A stretch of 64,000 nt of DNA, from contig WFMF01000433.1 in the NCBI GenBank assembly GCA_011033025.1, positions 62,001 to 126,000 on the forward strand, written 5' to 3'. This document shows positions 10,743 to 25,086 of the stretch, piece by piece. The stretch's first letter is position 1. Every line of letters starts with the position of its first letter. Both the position numbers and the translations under genes were made by a program. The notes below the pieces were generated by a model, which was not told where the DNA came from, ran no database searches, and saw only the letters and a program-made list of their open reading frames with translations. The DNA comes from Beroe forskalii. Taxonomy: Eukaryota; Ctenophora; Nuda; Beroida; Beroidae.

Positions 10743-13700
10743 GTTATTTGCGTTTTGATCTAGAACTTAACGCTAACCTGTCATGAAAAGCGCCCAGATA
10801 CCATGAGTCACGCCCGAAATATTGTTCCAAATCACACTTGAATCACAGGAATTATCCTCGTTATATTTTACCACAAATGGCCGTTATATTGAACGCGGCC
10901 AGTTTACACTGCTCTTCTGACAGCTGACTGGGAGTCTTGAATTAAAATGGAAATTTATCCGGTCACCGCTAATGAAACACATAATAATATATACCTGTTT
11001 CTAACATATCAGCGACAATAATGTGATAGTTGGAAGACCAATTACCCAGCGCAATCCCCACCTGGTATTTGCTCGCCACCGCACACACATCACTTCAACT
11101 CAACGATACTTCTCACTATAACCCAGTGCATTGCAGTTCCCTACAGTTTCAGAGGGCTTTTAATACTTCAAATTACAGTGCTTGCTTCAGTACGTGCAGT
11201 GCGTATCCTACACTATTCCCAGCCTTCTTTCTCCTCACGCACACGTGTGATTATTGCTCCAATCGGCGATGTTACCATCACGTCATTATCAAAGCGAAAA
11301 ATCGGTAATATTGCTGACGATTAATCGCCTATTTTGCATCCAGGTGGTCTCTCCTCTAAACATGCCAGCAGCAGCGCAATATATATTATTAATTGTGTCA
11401 TTATTAAATTGCCGAGCTGCCGTTGTTGAAACACATACACACACACACATTGCGCGTACTGCACACATAGTTCAAATATTACAATTGCATTTTAACTACA
11501 TTTGCACTCCACTCTATTATTGTTGAATTAGTGACACGACCAAGTTTCGAACGAGTCTCGTCGGAGGGGAGCCAGCGCTAATAGAGCCTCCAATTGTGTG
11601 CTGGGAACAAGGGTGTGTTTGTACGCCTGTTTGTGTGTTTGTGCGAGTGTATGTTTGTGTGTTTGTGTGTGTTTTACATACGTTTACACACCTTTTAACC
11701 TGTGCTTACATGTGTAAACCACACGCACACACGCACACAAAAGTGTGTTTTTATGCGTGTGTTCCAGCGAAAGTGTTCGTGTCATAAATATAATGAGTGC
11801 GCGTGTGCGCGTGTTCGTGTCATATGTGCAGTGACGTTTGCAACAACCAATATAATGAAATACGACTCAGTCTATTTATACGCTGAAATTTGCTTACCAA
11901 CCATTACAGTATACATATCACCATCGATTCCAAAACGCTAAACAACGTTCCATAATTCGCATTCATCATCCCATTGTTATCTCATGATAAATAGAGCTAG
12001 AAACATGAATAGTATGATGAATACTCGTCATAACTCTCTCTTCTTTAACTTTCTATTATCTCTATTTATAAAAAGTTTCTCTCTTGTAATAAATATTTTT
12101 CCCACAGGCACACACTTCGTACTATCAATAATGTGCAGGTGAGGCGAGAGCAGGACAATGGAGTGAGGGGCTCGTGAGGAGTCAGTTTCACACGTTCGCC
12201 CCGACATTGCCGGCATGCCATTGTGTGGCAGCGTCTGCACTAGCATGCAGCATTCCGAGCGCAGCTCAAACCATCAGCTGCGTCATATAATTGTGTGAGT
12301 TGGGGGCATTGATAGTCAGTAGTTTAACACTTTAAACCCTGATCATGTCGTCATTTATATGTCACAGAGAACTCTGTGTGTTTTATTGGAGAGAGTGATC
12401 TGGAGTGAGAGTGCTAAGTCTCATCATGGTGATTCTGAGAGGAGTAAAAACGGTAATGTAAGGTCTTCAGAGTGATCAGTACATTGTGTGATGAAGGAGC
12501 AGAAGCATGGAGTACAGCTCAGAATTCGTTTCATTTTATAGGGAGGGAACCGCGAAGTTTGGTGGGCAAAATGAAGGAAAATGGAGATTTGGAAAGAGTA
12601 AATTCGGGAGAAAATTCATTCTAATCTACCTGCAGGTTTATTAACAGTCTTATATACAGGGATATTTAGGTAGAAAACCAGTGCTAGGTAGCAGTCTTGT
12701 GACTGCTCTTCGGCAGCAGTCCATGTTCATAAGCAGAGGACCATGATGCAAGCCAAGAGCAAGAAGCCTTAGCGGGACATATGCTACAGAGCTTACTATT
12801 AAGTTAGGGTTTTGGACAGGCCCATGTTGGACTAATAATTTATCCATATTATCGACAAACTACAGCACAGAGTTGCTTTAGTTTGTCATTACAATGTTTG
12901 TCATTACAATTGTTAGCAGTAAAAACAGCAAAAAGGGGGAAAGGGAAGGAACATACGTGTCACTAAAATATAGTAATAAAATAAATATAGTGTAAGTGTA
13001 GCATGTAACATGTAAGGAAAATAGATTGAATTATTAAATAGATAAATTAATTAATTAATGAATAATATGAGAGATGCACGGTTTATATTTTATTATGTAG
13101 CTCGATGATACGCGCATGATGAAGTACCAACATGATTGTATGATAAATACTTGGTCTATTATATGTCTTGGTCGCACATACTTGACGTCTCCCAATTGTA
13201 TCCTGAATATTTGAACAGATATTGTTTGATAGGAGCACTAATAGCTCGCGAGAGGGAGTACCATTATCAGCTCGTGCGATAAGCGATGAATGATGATGTA
13301 ATCCATCGTTTTATATACGTTCTATTCGTGTGCCAATAAAATCCGCCCGTGCACGGCGGTATTTCTATGGAATCACAACAATGCTAACATAACAATATGT
13401 TCATTTAATCCGGAGTTTAAATTCCATATATATTACCTTATACGTTGTTAACATATTATATAGTTTAACTTCCCTTTCAATATAGAGTCTTTTATTAAAT
13501 AAAATGCTTAATGATAATAATATGCTGAAACGTCTACAGAGTGTGTTGCGTAGTACACATCATGCTCCGTAATGAAATAAAACATGGGTTGGGATATAGG
13601 GTTACACTCTTCACACTTTGCTAAGGTTTAGGTTTACACATGGGACTGTGCTGTATTTAATACCTGGGGAAAGGGAGGGTGAGAGAGCGCTTGAGGGGCA

Positions 13701-14077
13701 CCTTGAAACACAGACAAACACCTGATGTGCAAGTTTATAGGAGAGTGTTATTACGTAATCGACAATTATAGGACCTGGAGTGAGCTCAGCAGGACCTGGA
13801 TCAGAGAAAAGAGAGAAGAGAGGAGAGAGGAGAGAGGAGGGAGGATTGGCAAGGAGATCGTGAGGAACTCACCATGATACAGCTGACATGCAGGGCAAAC
13901 GTATCTCACTCGCGGGTAGCTCGTGTATTAATGTATATTGTATACACTACGTGTATAGGACACGCAGTGTGTACGTGATATTGTATATCGCATATTATTT
14001 AACTCACAGCCCGTTCGCCGAGTTTGAAATCCAGATTACGGAGCGGCCTCGTACTTTTTTCGGATCGTTAAATAATA
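10743..14077. other. Intergenic or intronic DNA with GT-rich tract
   Basis: A CA/GT-rich stretch lies at about 11430-11840 (many GTGTGTTTGTGTG runs and the complement), and a GA-rich run at about 13805-13860. The rest is AT-rich with no recognisable gene, RNA or transposon end. Open frames inside the CA/GT tract are low complexity. Confidence 0.5.
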
Positions 14078-14178
14078 ATGTTACTACACACGGATATCGG
14101 TGTGGATTTCCCATATTCCACTCGGCTTCGCCTCGAGGAATATTCACCAATCCACACCTCAATAGTGTGTAGTAACAT
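14078..14178. mobile_element. ~100-bp palindromic MITE
   Basis: The inverted ends start ATGTTACTACACAC and continue through GGTGTGGATT on each side, with small mismatches. The centre carries CTCGGCTTCGCCTCGAG. No transposase is present, and short flanking duplications are not clear. Confidence 0.7.
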
Positions 14179-14266
14179 CATATCATTGTATACATAAAAA
14201 CATGTTCACAGGGATTGAGATGGTATGTATAAACTGAAGAAAAACAAACACTCAGAGAGTCTCTCT

Positions 14267-15182
14267 GGGGGGGGGCAACCTCGAAAAAACCCCATAAACC
14301 CCGAAAAATTAAACCCTTATTTGGCTTTTTTTTATATCCACTTTGGGGTTTTTGGGGGTTTAAATGGGTACCATTTCAAAATGGGGCCAAAAATCCACAA
14401 CTAAAACGGTACCATTTCAGAAAAGGGTCGAAAATCATCATCAAAAGTTGTACCATTTGAAAAAAATTCGGAAAATTTTCTATAAAATGGCACCATTTCA
14501 GAAAAGGGTTGAAAATCCTCAACAAAAATGGTAGGTACCATTTCAGAAAAGGGTCGAAAATCGTCAACAAAAATGGTACCATTTCCGAAAAGTGCCAAAA
14601 AGTCTTCAGCAAAAATGGTACCATTTCAGAAAAGAGTTGAAAATCGTCAACAAAAATGGTACCATTTCAGATTAGGGTTGAAAATCGTCAACAAAAATGG
14701 TACCATTTCAGATTAGGGTCGAAAATCGTCAACAAAAATGGTACCATTTCAGAAAAGTGCCCAGAAAAAATTTCCAGCAAAAATGGTACCATTTCAGAAA
14801 AGGGTTGAAAATCCTAAACAAAAATGGTACCATTTCAGATTAGGGTCGAAATTCGTCAACAAAAATGGTACCATTTCAGAAAAGGGCCAAAATTCCTCAA
14901 CAAAAATAGTACCATTTCAGAAAAGGGTCGAATATCCTCAACAAAAATGGTACCATTTCAGAAAAGGGTTGAAAATCCTAAACAAAAATGGTACCATTTC
15001 AGATTAGGGTCGAAAATCCTCAACAAAAATGGTACCATTTTGAGAGAAAATCGAATTTTCCGACCGAAAAACGGCTATTTTTATCAGTTTAGCCTCCTTA
15101 AACCCTCATTAACCCCGAAAAATTAAACCCCCATTTGCCAATTTTTATATCCACCCGGGGTTTTTCGAGGTTGGCCCCCCCC
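14267..15182. mobile_element. MITE-like element with G-tract ends and a KpnI-type minisatellite core
   Basis: Both ends carry the inverted tip G(8-9)CAACCTCGAAAAA followed by CCCC, and an inner inverted stretch containing CCCCGAAAAATTAAACCC. TCTCT lies on both outer flanks and may be the target duplication. About 14390-15050 is a ~41-bp tandem array of about 16 units, each with AAATGGTACCATTT, a perfect 14-bp palindrome. Long open frames in several phases through the array (repeats of MVPFQKR and KWYHF) are repeat artefacts. Confidence 0.8.
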
Positions 15183-15919
15183 TCTCTGTATCTTATGTAA
15201 ACAGAGAGCTGTGATATATTTTATGATATACATTTTTAACTGGATTATACAAGGGCTGAAATTACACTTGGATCATACACTTGTCACACGTATAAACACT
15301 ATATCTCAGAGGAATTAATAATCTCTTCCATGGTGTGGTGCTAGGACAGTCTCTCCTCTCCCAATACATGTATACATGTGGACTATGAATTAACCAAGTC
15401 ACATACTGGTGTGAAATGGAGGCATTTCATGGCGCGAACTTTGCGTGCCAATTTACCAAGCATCATGATTTGTGGCTTTAAATCAGGAGCCTTGGAATTG
15501 TTCCGGCCACTGGACCTAAACTTTGGAAAATACCTGGGGCAGAAACTGAAAAACCAATTGACATGGAGTGTCGGCTCCACATCGGGCACAGTGCATGAAG
15601 TAACAGTTTCAAGTAAGTAGGTGTTTCAGTTTCCGCCCTAGTTCAGTTCAAAGCTTTGGAGTCACGTGAATAAGCCGGTATTATTCAACTGCACTGAGTT
15701 TAAAGTCAGGAGCATTTGATCGGGCAAACCTTTTTCTTTACGCAACACTAAACTTTCCCGGATCACTAAATCAGGCTAATCAGACAGAACAATAGGATAC
15801 GCCGTGACTGAATTATCTGGCTGAATTTCAGCAAAATGTTATCTTTGAAATGTTGGTATCAATACGTCATAGGTTAGAGAGCAAGTTAATACGTTTCAAA
15901 CGCTGCATCCACATAATTT
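15183..15919. other. No feature recognised
   Basis: Ordinary AT-rich sequence. An 80-codon open frame at about 15378-15620 has no motif, splice context or homology I can recognise and was not called. Confidence 0.4.
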
Positions 15920-16170
15920 TCTCTCACATCAGAGGTGACTTTTATCTCCCATTTCAGAGGTGATGTTTATCTCTCATATCAGAGGTGATGTTTATCTCTC
16001 ATATCAAAAGTGATGTCTATCTCTCATATCAAAAGTGATGTTTATCTCTCATATCAGAGGTGATGTTTATCTCTCATATCAGAGTTGATGTTTATCTATC
16101 ATATTACTATATTTGTGTTGATGTTTATCTCTCATATCAGAGGTGATGTTTATCTCTCATATAGAGGTAA
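15920..16170. repeat. ~26-bp minisatellite
   Basis: About nine to ten units of TCTCATATCAGAGGTGATGT and similar. Two adjacent units share a variant (AAAAGTGATG), which suggests recent local expansion. Confidence 0.9.
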
Positions 16171-17968
16171 TGTTAATCAAATCAGGGACGTATCTCAACA
16201 TTCCAGAGGAATACTTCCTGTAAGGGAGAAAGGAAACCCGTACAATCCGCCCTATACGAAATGTGATACATTAAAGTTTTAAAAAAGTCATGTCAAGAAA
16301 CCTTTTTATAACTTTGACTCTCAGTAATGCAATACATGCATAATATTATAACATTAAGTATCAATAATTCAACTGCGTTCCATATAAATTCTATAAATAA
16401 TATTCCCGGTCAGTTTTTCCTTATACTTAAAATAAAGTCCATGTCAAATTATTTTCCTTCTGCATTCTGTGCATTGCATACACTCAGTTTCTTTTAAAAG
16501 AACCGTAGCCTGGGATTTTGGAAAAATTATCAAGAAACTTCATTGATTCATATTTTGCTCTTGCAGTTTATGATTAACTGTAAAGCTTGAAAGTATAAAG
16601 ATTTCACTTGAAGAATTACGAATCTGAATGAAGAGGATCGATATTGTAAAATTTACTGTTTATAATCTACAAGCTTGATGGGGGAAATCATGCAGGAAGC
16701 AAAGAAACACTACACTATGGTCTATTAGCTCAAAATGACACTTATAAATACATTGGGTAACAACGGTCTGGGTGAACTCTTCCCCAGCTATATTCGCTAT
16801 ATTTAGCATTTTGGAGCATTTTCAAATTTTTCAATGATCGGAATGAGTTTATGGTGAATTGTGAGGCTTTTATGATAATATTTTGGGAAGCCTTTTAGTT
16901 TTAAAACTTCAGTGCCCCTTCAAGGCTCGAAATGGCCGATAAATGAGAAACATTCCGCAATTTTAGAAGTGATTTAATATACAAACCACAGTAGTATCTC
17001 ATAAAAAAACTGAGTGAATTACAATATAATAGAATTGTCCACAAAATTATGTGCTGGAAATTCGCCCCTCATAATATAATGTACTATTATTCAAGTTCAG
17101 TGAACGATATATCACTCGTGAAGATACAGACACTGTACCTTAATTGGTTAAGTCTGGTCATGCTAATGGTATGCACGCTGTATAAGAGATCTAGTGACGT
17201 CATCGTCAGGGATTAGAATAGAGAGTTTATGACATGACCCTGCATTATATAATATTTTCTCGTTCGTATGGGGGGTATGTAACTTGTACTTTAAACACAA
17301 ATGCCACGAATTCCAGCTATGACAGTCATTGGTATATATATATTATAAATCATATTATATTCAATAAAGGCAAACCAATAACCATCGTGAATAAGATCCT
17401 GCTTCCTATTATAGCCATGAGTCTAGTGCGAGGATTCTGAGAATATGGATGTGATTTTATTTAACGATTAATTTACCTGAGCTCCTGGAGAAGGAATATT
17501 GAATTAATATATTCATTTTCAAAAGTACATCAACATCCTCAAAATTCCTGAATTCCAATCGTTTTGCAGAGGATTACATGCAAAAATGGAGCGGCTTCAG
17601 CAATCAATGGAATATTATTATTATTCTCCAAACGAAATTTAAATCCTTATCAATCAATCCATCTTAATTCATATGATAAAAAGTATCGAAGTGAGCATGG
17701 AAAATATCCGAAAAACCTCCATTGAAATACCTCCATACACACTAACATCATCTGCCATTGATTTATACACTACAGATTCATCCATCCACTGTGAAGAATT
17801 CGGCGCCTCAGCAAGTTCAATCCATCCTGAAACTATCCCATTGTATCGGGCAGCCTTAGAATTTTATTAACTCGGTTTTACGCTCATCGAAGTCCGTTAA
17901 TTCTTGCAAATATAACAACAGGACTCAGGAGAGGACTGAAAGGAGACTGCGTGTACATTGTCTTATAG
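16171..17968. other. No feature recognised
   Basis: AT-rich DNA without convincing coding potential on either strand. A 65-codon open frame at 17673-17870 has no recognisable features. Confidence 0.45.
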
Positions 17969-18070
17969 AAATCCTGAGAGCTCCTATTCAAGGAGCGAAA
18001 TACCAATATTTCTTTTAGAAATCCTGAAAGGTCAGGCCATTCAGGGAGCGAAATACCAATATTTCTTGCC
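17969..18070. repeat. Tandem duplication of ~55 bp
   Basis: Two adjacent copies share AAATCCTGA and GGAGCGAAATACCAATATTT. Confidence 0.75.
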
Positions 18071-21000
18071 GCTCTTTTGAACGTTCCATTGGGCACATTG
18101 ATAAAGTTCCTCTATTCTATATAGCAGTAATAGCTTATTCATTTACAATATGGAGAGGAGAGGTCTGTGACAAGCCGACACCGCACATAATGAAGGTAGT
18201 AAATAAGTTCCGCTGTACACAGACAATCGAAACAATTCATCATCTCAATTCTCATCCGCGGGGGAACGGACTGAGCGAGTGAGCGGTTGAGGCAATGCTT
18301 TGGCGGGAGAGATTTAGTATTTTCAGGAGACAAGATGGGGTCTGATAGTTGTGTCAATTTCTTTCAAAACTATAAAATGTCCACATATCAAAGGTTCTGT
18401 ATTTTTGTAGAATGAGGAGTCAGAATATAACGCCTCAGTGAGAAAAGAATGACTTTACCCGGTGCCGGGTATTTATAGTAAAGATGCTCTTCCTCCTACA
18501 AAATGCTTGATTTAAAGAGTTATTGTTTTCAACATGAAGTTACCTGACCTTGAATTCTTTTATGGTTATATTACTGTACAGATCATCTATATATTTTGAA
18601 ACCACATCAATATTATCAGCTGAAACACCCGTACTTTGCTTTGGCAGTCAAAATAGAGATAATATCAAATTCTGAATAAACAAAGCATTATCAGTTTTTA
18701 ATCAATTAATGTACACAGAACGACGTCTGTTTAGTGTTTCTTATTGACCTTCAGAAGAAATCCCTGCTCTCCTTATCAAGGACAATACTACCATCATGCG
18801 TACATTAGGTAGATGATAGATCTATCACAATACACGATCAAACTTTGGGAAAAGTTTTCAAAGCCATATTGTTATTTGTAACCCCATTTTAAACTTTACA
18901 CTATGGAGTGGGGAAAATAATTAATGCCTCCCCGTCTATTCGAGCCTGAAGACTATCATCCATCATTTCGAGTACATGAGGTAAATCCATCGCACAATAC
19001 ACGATCTATAGCTTCCAGTCTGAATTCCCCGTACATATTTCACATGGATGGTTCTCCCTCTAAACACCTTTGAGTGAGAGTGGCGGAGAGAGGGATTGTG
19101 TGTGTATGAATGAAATTTGAGATAGTGATCCAGGTCCTAATTAGATTTTTGATCCGGCACAGAGTGTTGTGTCCTGCTCTCTCTCCTCTTTTCCTTCTCT
19201 CGTGCAGGTTGTCTTGCCACGAGGAGAGACCGCTCATCTATATATTATCATTACTACCGCTAATGTCAGGTGAGGGATTGTATTTACTCTCACCAGGGAT
19301 CCTTGAACGTCTCGCATTAGATCACATAATTAGCATGTCAGCACCACCGTATAGTTATAATTCATATAATGCACAAGAAAGTCAGAGGTTTAAACTTTAT
19401 ATATATAGCTGAAAACATATAAATATTTAATATAATTATATATAAGGTCTATACTCTTTCTCTCCCTATATAATTTATTTGGGTATGTCTACGAGCCAGA
19501 AGTAATTCGACAACATTCCAGAGCTGATGAAACAAGCAAGACTGTAGACATTGAAAGTTATGAATTATATATTTTAAAACATATAGGGTTTTTAATTAGC
19601 TTTAATTTTTTGTATCAGGAATTTTATTTATATTATATATACCTTCCTGAAAAGATTCTGAGTAGAAAATTTAAGTCTGCTTCACTTCTGGAGAAGTCTA
19701 TGACAGTGGATAGGTGATATCTAATGAAGTAGTGCCTAGAATAATATGGACTTACTAAAACTAAATCTATCAGTTTATCAAGGAATTTGGACCATACAAT
19801 AGTATAATAGTTACAATTCTGACTATAGCAAAAATGCTCACCGCAGAAATGGGAACTATTTTTAAAAGTTTAACTTCTTGTTTGAATGTTAACTGTGGAT
19901 GAGATGGAATTTATCACAATTCGTCAAACTGTAGAGCGGTAAATTTCAAAACATCTATCGAATTCTACACGATGCTCATTTAGGCTTCTTCCACTTTCTT
20001 TCTTCCATCATCTATCATAACCAAGCCCAGCTACAAGACAACTGTCGGCTAGCAACTTCATTCCAAAAGAGACAAAGATTGTTTTCTGCTTAATTTCTCA
20101 TTAAACTTGTCTGACAAGTTTACTTTGGAACTGTTTTTCTCTTTTGTCTAACAAGTTTGGAAAGTTTATTTCTTCAAATTTTCAGTTCCGTCTAATGTCT
20201 AATGTCTTCGTGCACGCACATCAGTGGTCTGACGCTATAAATTCTCCAAACTAACCTATAACAGAGACATCACTACATGATATTTTTCAGGCACTAACTA
20301 TACTGCCTACGTTTTTACATCTTGTCTGACAACGCTCCGATTATAGTTCGATAGACGCATGTCTGCCGACTCACTTGACTTATATAACAAAGCAATACGT
20401 CCAATCTAGAGCACTATATAAAAAACTACCTGAGTGTCTGGTGTCAGTTAAACTTTCTTTCAGAGAAAAGGCAACAACTTGACTCTTGTTGAAACTAAAT
20501 CATTAACATTTATCATTTATTTCATATTCTTGAAGCCAACATTACATAATGTGAATCGTAACGTTACATAAATTGGATTTTCTTTAGCTAATTTCAAAGA
20601 TCATTGTATCAAATAAATAAATAATATTATATTTTTATCTACTAACCACAGTGCAGAATTGCTGTACCCTGATCAGTCCATGTCTTTAAAGTTAGTAGGC
20701 AAAAAATAATAATAAATGCAGTAGTACTCTACTGACGACATTGATATATTCTTTAAATTAGTGTGTACAACTCTAATATATAACTCTTTAGTGCACCACG
20801 TTTATAAATATAACGATCTATGTTGCTCCTCAGAAAAACTACTAGCTTTATATATTTAATCAATCACAATATTTTCATTAAGTGACGATAGTCCCACTAA
20901 TTAACAGTACTCCAAGGGAGGCACTCACTCTCTTGTGACCGCTTGCTGCAATGCTGCACCCAACAGTCGACCATCCAGCATTCTCAGTCAACGAGTTAAA

Positions 21001-23269
21001 AAACGAGAATATATGAGAATGGGGAACGGACATTTCATCTCATGATATTAGTAGGAGAATAATATGTTGTAAAAAAGTAATAGGGGACTGTTGTGTTCAT
21101 GAAGATTGTCTCGACCCTACTGATGCCAGTCTGGAATTTACGATTTCTCTGACCCAAAACAAAAGCCTTTCACTCCTTTAAGGCGTAAGAGCCTCAAGCT
21201 GACTATTTCCAACAATGTTTTGTCCGATTGGCGATAAGTCAAGTCTGATCGGTTAATAGACCAGGATAAAATACCGAGATCTGCCGTAGATCTGACGACG
21301 CCTCAATGAGTCATTGATAATGCATGATTCCATGATTCACGGCGTGATATTTTCAAATAATTGCTGAGATGTAAGTAAACCATGGCATTTAAATTTAAGA
21401 TAATTGTTCAGACTGACAAAGGTTTGATCTGCGGACATTTCTTAGGGCTTCGATTCTCTTTTGAAAAAAAGAGGAGAGTTTTTAAAAGGCACCTTATAGT
21501 ATCGTATTAATTGAGTAATTTCGCATCTTCGTGACATTTTGCATTCCGTGAATGGTGCGCTGTAAAATCAATTAACTTCCAGCCCGAATCTTTAAAGGCT
21601 TCCCATTCTTTGAGATGAAATTGCTTGCTCTGCTTACATGTCTGAATTTGGTAACTGAATTCTCTAAATGCCACAAAATATACAGGTTTGTGGACATATA
21701 TGATTTAAACACGAAAAGACTTAACTTAATAAATTCTTAATTCATGACAACAGTCATCCAATGAACTCAATAATACTTTGCTATTGCATTGATTAGTGAG
21801 AAGATACTCATTACTCAACTTCAAAGTGTTCTGCACGCTCACATAACAAGACAAATACATTCCTACATGATCATAATATATTAGTTATACGTTACAGAGG
21901 AATTATGGGTAGTGGTGTTTACAAACATGGTTACTGGCTGTTTTCTTCAAACCACCAGAATTCCTTACAATAACTCCTCGATTCCATTCTAACAATAGTG
22001 ATGTTTGTGAATACACAGACTACAATATGTAATACAACATGTACTTGTACACCCGGGTATTAGTGTAACACTACTTTACACATCTCTCAGGACACTATAT
22101 TCATATAGTGGGCTGTGTGTTGATGAAATGATCAGTGATCCAGTTCTCAGATCTTGAGATGAAAACAATATAATCTCTCTTTCTCTGTGTGTGTCCCTCT
22201 TTCTTTCTTAGAGCTAAGTAATATGTTTGCACATTCCTGAAGCCCTCTCTATAAATATATAACATTACATTATCTTATATATTTGTAATATATTATATCA
22301 GTGGCCACCTGGTCGATGGTAACATGGCGTATAACAGGGTACAGGTATGTGGAATGCGATATAGCCACACTGATAACAGCACTGAAGTAACGTGGACTAT
22401 ACATTGAGATAATACTTAGTTGCATGAATGTATAATCTCAGTGTAAATATTATGGTCACTGAATCTGAGGGAGCGTTCAAGTCACACCAAATTTTGGACA
22501 GATGATAGGCAAATTTATTCATTTTGATGAAATGAGACCTTTGAGGCAACAAAATAAAACATTAAACCATTGCCGCCCCTTTTGCTGCTTGCCCCTGCGT
22601 TCAAGTCATAACAAATATTGAACTAACTTGTCATGATTGTTCAGGGCCACACGAAACATCCGCTTGCTGCTTGTCTGCGTTTAAATAACTCTGAACTAAC
22701 TTGACACCATTCACATGGAAACAATCTGCTCCAAGTGCTCCAGGTTACATGTAGCCAAGAAGGCACCCGAGCTTTACACTATAAAAAGAGTTACACTTAC
22801 ACTCTCAAATGGACACGTATTGTAGGCTGAGTACTCCCTTATTAAATCTGAGCACAAACAATCAATGATAATTACGGGTCGTTAAAACCCATAATTAATT
22901 AACCCTCGGTAAGTACTTTGTAGGTATATAATATTATGAGCAATATATATATAGAATTGTCACAGAAACCGTTGCAGCTGTTATACTGTTGTCAATATAA
23001 TATGGTGTTCACGAAACCCAACCAGTTAACAGTGACGTCAATATCATGATTTTTCGTGGCAAAATACTGACCTATATCGACCTATATCGCTCGTTCGCAC
23101 AACGTTTGGGTGATGTTATATTATGTTCCTGAGGTCTAGCTTCAAGTGTTGATTGGCGTACACAACATACGGGTCATATTATATATGTTACAGCAGTCCA
23201 GAGCACTTTTCAGCTGATGAAATTCTGAGCATATTTCAGTCTGCGTAAGGGTATCTGAAGTCCAAGGAT
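18071..23269. other. Long AT-rich stretch without recognisable genes
   Basis: Both strands were read and no exon with credible splice borders, no RNA gene and no transposon terminus were found. A loose ~110-bp imperfect repeat around GCGTTCAAGTCA occurs at about 22485-22760. Confidence 0.5.
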
Positions 23270-23600
23270 GGAGAAGATGAAGCAAAGAAAGAGAGGAAAA
23301 AGCAGAAGTTGGGAGGGCGGAAGCAAAGAAGAGATGAAAAAGCAGAAGTTTGGGAGGGAGGAAGCAAAGAAAAGATGAGAAAGCAGAAGTTGGGGAGGGA
23401 GGAAGCAAAGAAGAGGGGAAAGCAGAAGTTGGGGATGGCAGAAGCAAAGGAGAGAGGAAAAATCAGAAGTTGGGGAGGGAGGAAGCAAAGAAAAGATGAG
23501 AAAGCACAAGTTGGGGAGGGAGGAAGCAAAGAAGAGGGGGAAAGCAGAAGTTGGGGGAAGGAGGAAGCAAAGAAGAGAGGAGGCAGCAACCTCAGGCGGA
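23270..23600. repeat. GA-rich minisatellite, ~37-bp unit
   Basis: About eight units containing AGCAGAAGTTGGGGAGGG and GAAGCAAAGAAGA. The purine-rich strand bias opens long Leu/Ser/Phe-rich frames on the minus strand in all three phases, which shows they are compositional artefacts. The GA-rich bias fades out to about 23900. Confidence 0.92.
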
Positions 23601-23954
23601 AGTGAAGAAAAATAAAAAGTAAAAAGTTGCTGTGACAACGGAAGCAAATAAGAGCGTCCAAGAAAAAGTTGACAGAGATGAAGTAATGAAGCAAAGAAGA
23701 TAGTCTTGGAAAGAAGTTCAATAGTTGTGAGGGAAAAGCAAAGAAGATAGTTTTAGAAAGTAGTACCAGTAGGTGGAAGAGTCAAGAGAGGAAGCAGGAA
23801 GAGCAAAGAGGAAACTGAGGCAGGAAACAAGCAAAAGGTGGAGCCAAATAAGAGTGAAACTAAAGGTAGCTGGAGCTGGTGGGGGTGAGTATGAAGGAAG
23901 TGGTGGAAAATAAGACCTAGACGTGATTTGATGGTACAGGAGCATTGATGGTAC

Positions 23955-24164
23955 AGCGAAGAGAAACGAGCTTTTTCTGGAATTCAATCAATTTCGTCGG
24001 AACTTCAACGTCATCAGGAAATCTCAAATTTGATTGTATAAAGTAGGGTTGTAAAGTTTTAGACTCTACAAACTACTTTATACAATCGAATTTGAGATTT
24101 CCTGATGACGTTGAGGTTTCGACGAAATTAACTGAATTCCAGAAAAAGCTAGTTTCTATTCGCT
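23955..24164. mobile_element. Foldback MITE, ~90-bp arms
   Basis: An imperfect palindrome running from AGCGAAGAGAAAC on the left to GTTTCTATTCGCT on the right, with a short centre at about 24055. The arms hold AATTTGATTGTATAAAGTAG, which recurs in the loop of the foldback at 44888-45122, so the two are related. Confidence 0.85.
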
Positions 24165-25078
24165 GAGCCACAAAAAGAATAAAGAAAATTATTCATTCTT
24201 TATGCGGCCCATACCATAAAAGATAATCCGATATTTCAGTTAAGGATAACGTATGTGCGTGGGGTCTTAATAATTGTAAAAACACATCTCACCGCAAGTA
24301 TCTTAATGTAGTGATCAATATATGAAGGAACGGATTAACGATACTATGAAACATTTAGCATATTCTATAACAACATCATTACTATGTTTCTCAGGAAATG
24401 TTAAGAGGTAGGAAAGCAGAGAGCTTTAAGATTGAGACCTTGAGGTAGAAACCAGCATATTAACACGTGTTTTCCCTCTAACTTCACTGCATGTTCCGGT
24501 TATAAATGTGCTACATATTTAAGAGACATAGAGAAAATGTGTGATGCACTGATGCTGCTAGTGACAGCAATTACAGGGGAGAGGGACCTTCCACAAATTA
24601 CAGGGTTGAGGTATTTTCCACAAATTATTACAGTGAGGTAATAAATAGCTCAACTGTATAAAGTGGTCCACATGCACTTGTGAATTCATGTGGAAAGTCT
24701 TGGTTATTCTAAATATATGCCAAATTATGATTATTATCGGCCGTGATTTTAAGGTTATTGCAGATTTTGATTCCTCAATTTTGTGAAAAAAGCACCTGGC
24801 TGTTCTTCGGAAACTATGTCAAACTTTTGATCATTGGGGTACGTGGTTCGTCTATTTGTAAATTGTGCTCATAGCACTCAGAAATGTAGGGAATACAGGA
24901 ATCTGATGAATATGGGAACTGAACAAGTGAAGAGCGGATCAATGATAAGACTTAGGGGTCGGTATCATTTGTTAGTCCTTCGCGACACTAACAAGAAAGA
25001 ACCTTTGAAGACCTTAAAATCAGGGAAGGACTAAGTTTGGTATCAGGTATGATGGTTAAGGTTGGGATAAGAGTTAGG
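24165..25078. other. No feature recognised
   Basis: AT-rich spacer. A 66-codon open frame at 24834-25034 shows no recognisable motif. Confidence 0.45.
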
Positions 25079-25086
25079 GTTATGGT

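Noticed and set aside
14376-15126. Frames with repeated MVPFQKR/KWYHF, suggestive of a repeat protein
   Set aside because: A ~41-bp non-triplet tandem repeat inside a MITE-like element gives the same peptides shifted through frames on both strands.
23142-23721. Minus-strand Leu/Ser/Phe-rich frames of 100-161 codons
   Set aside because: The complement of a GA-rich minisatellite; open in all three frames, hence compositional.
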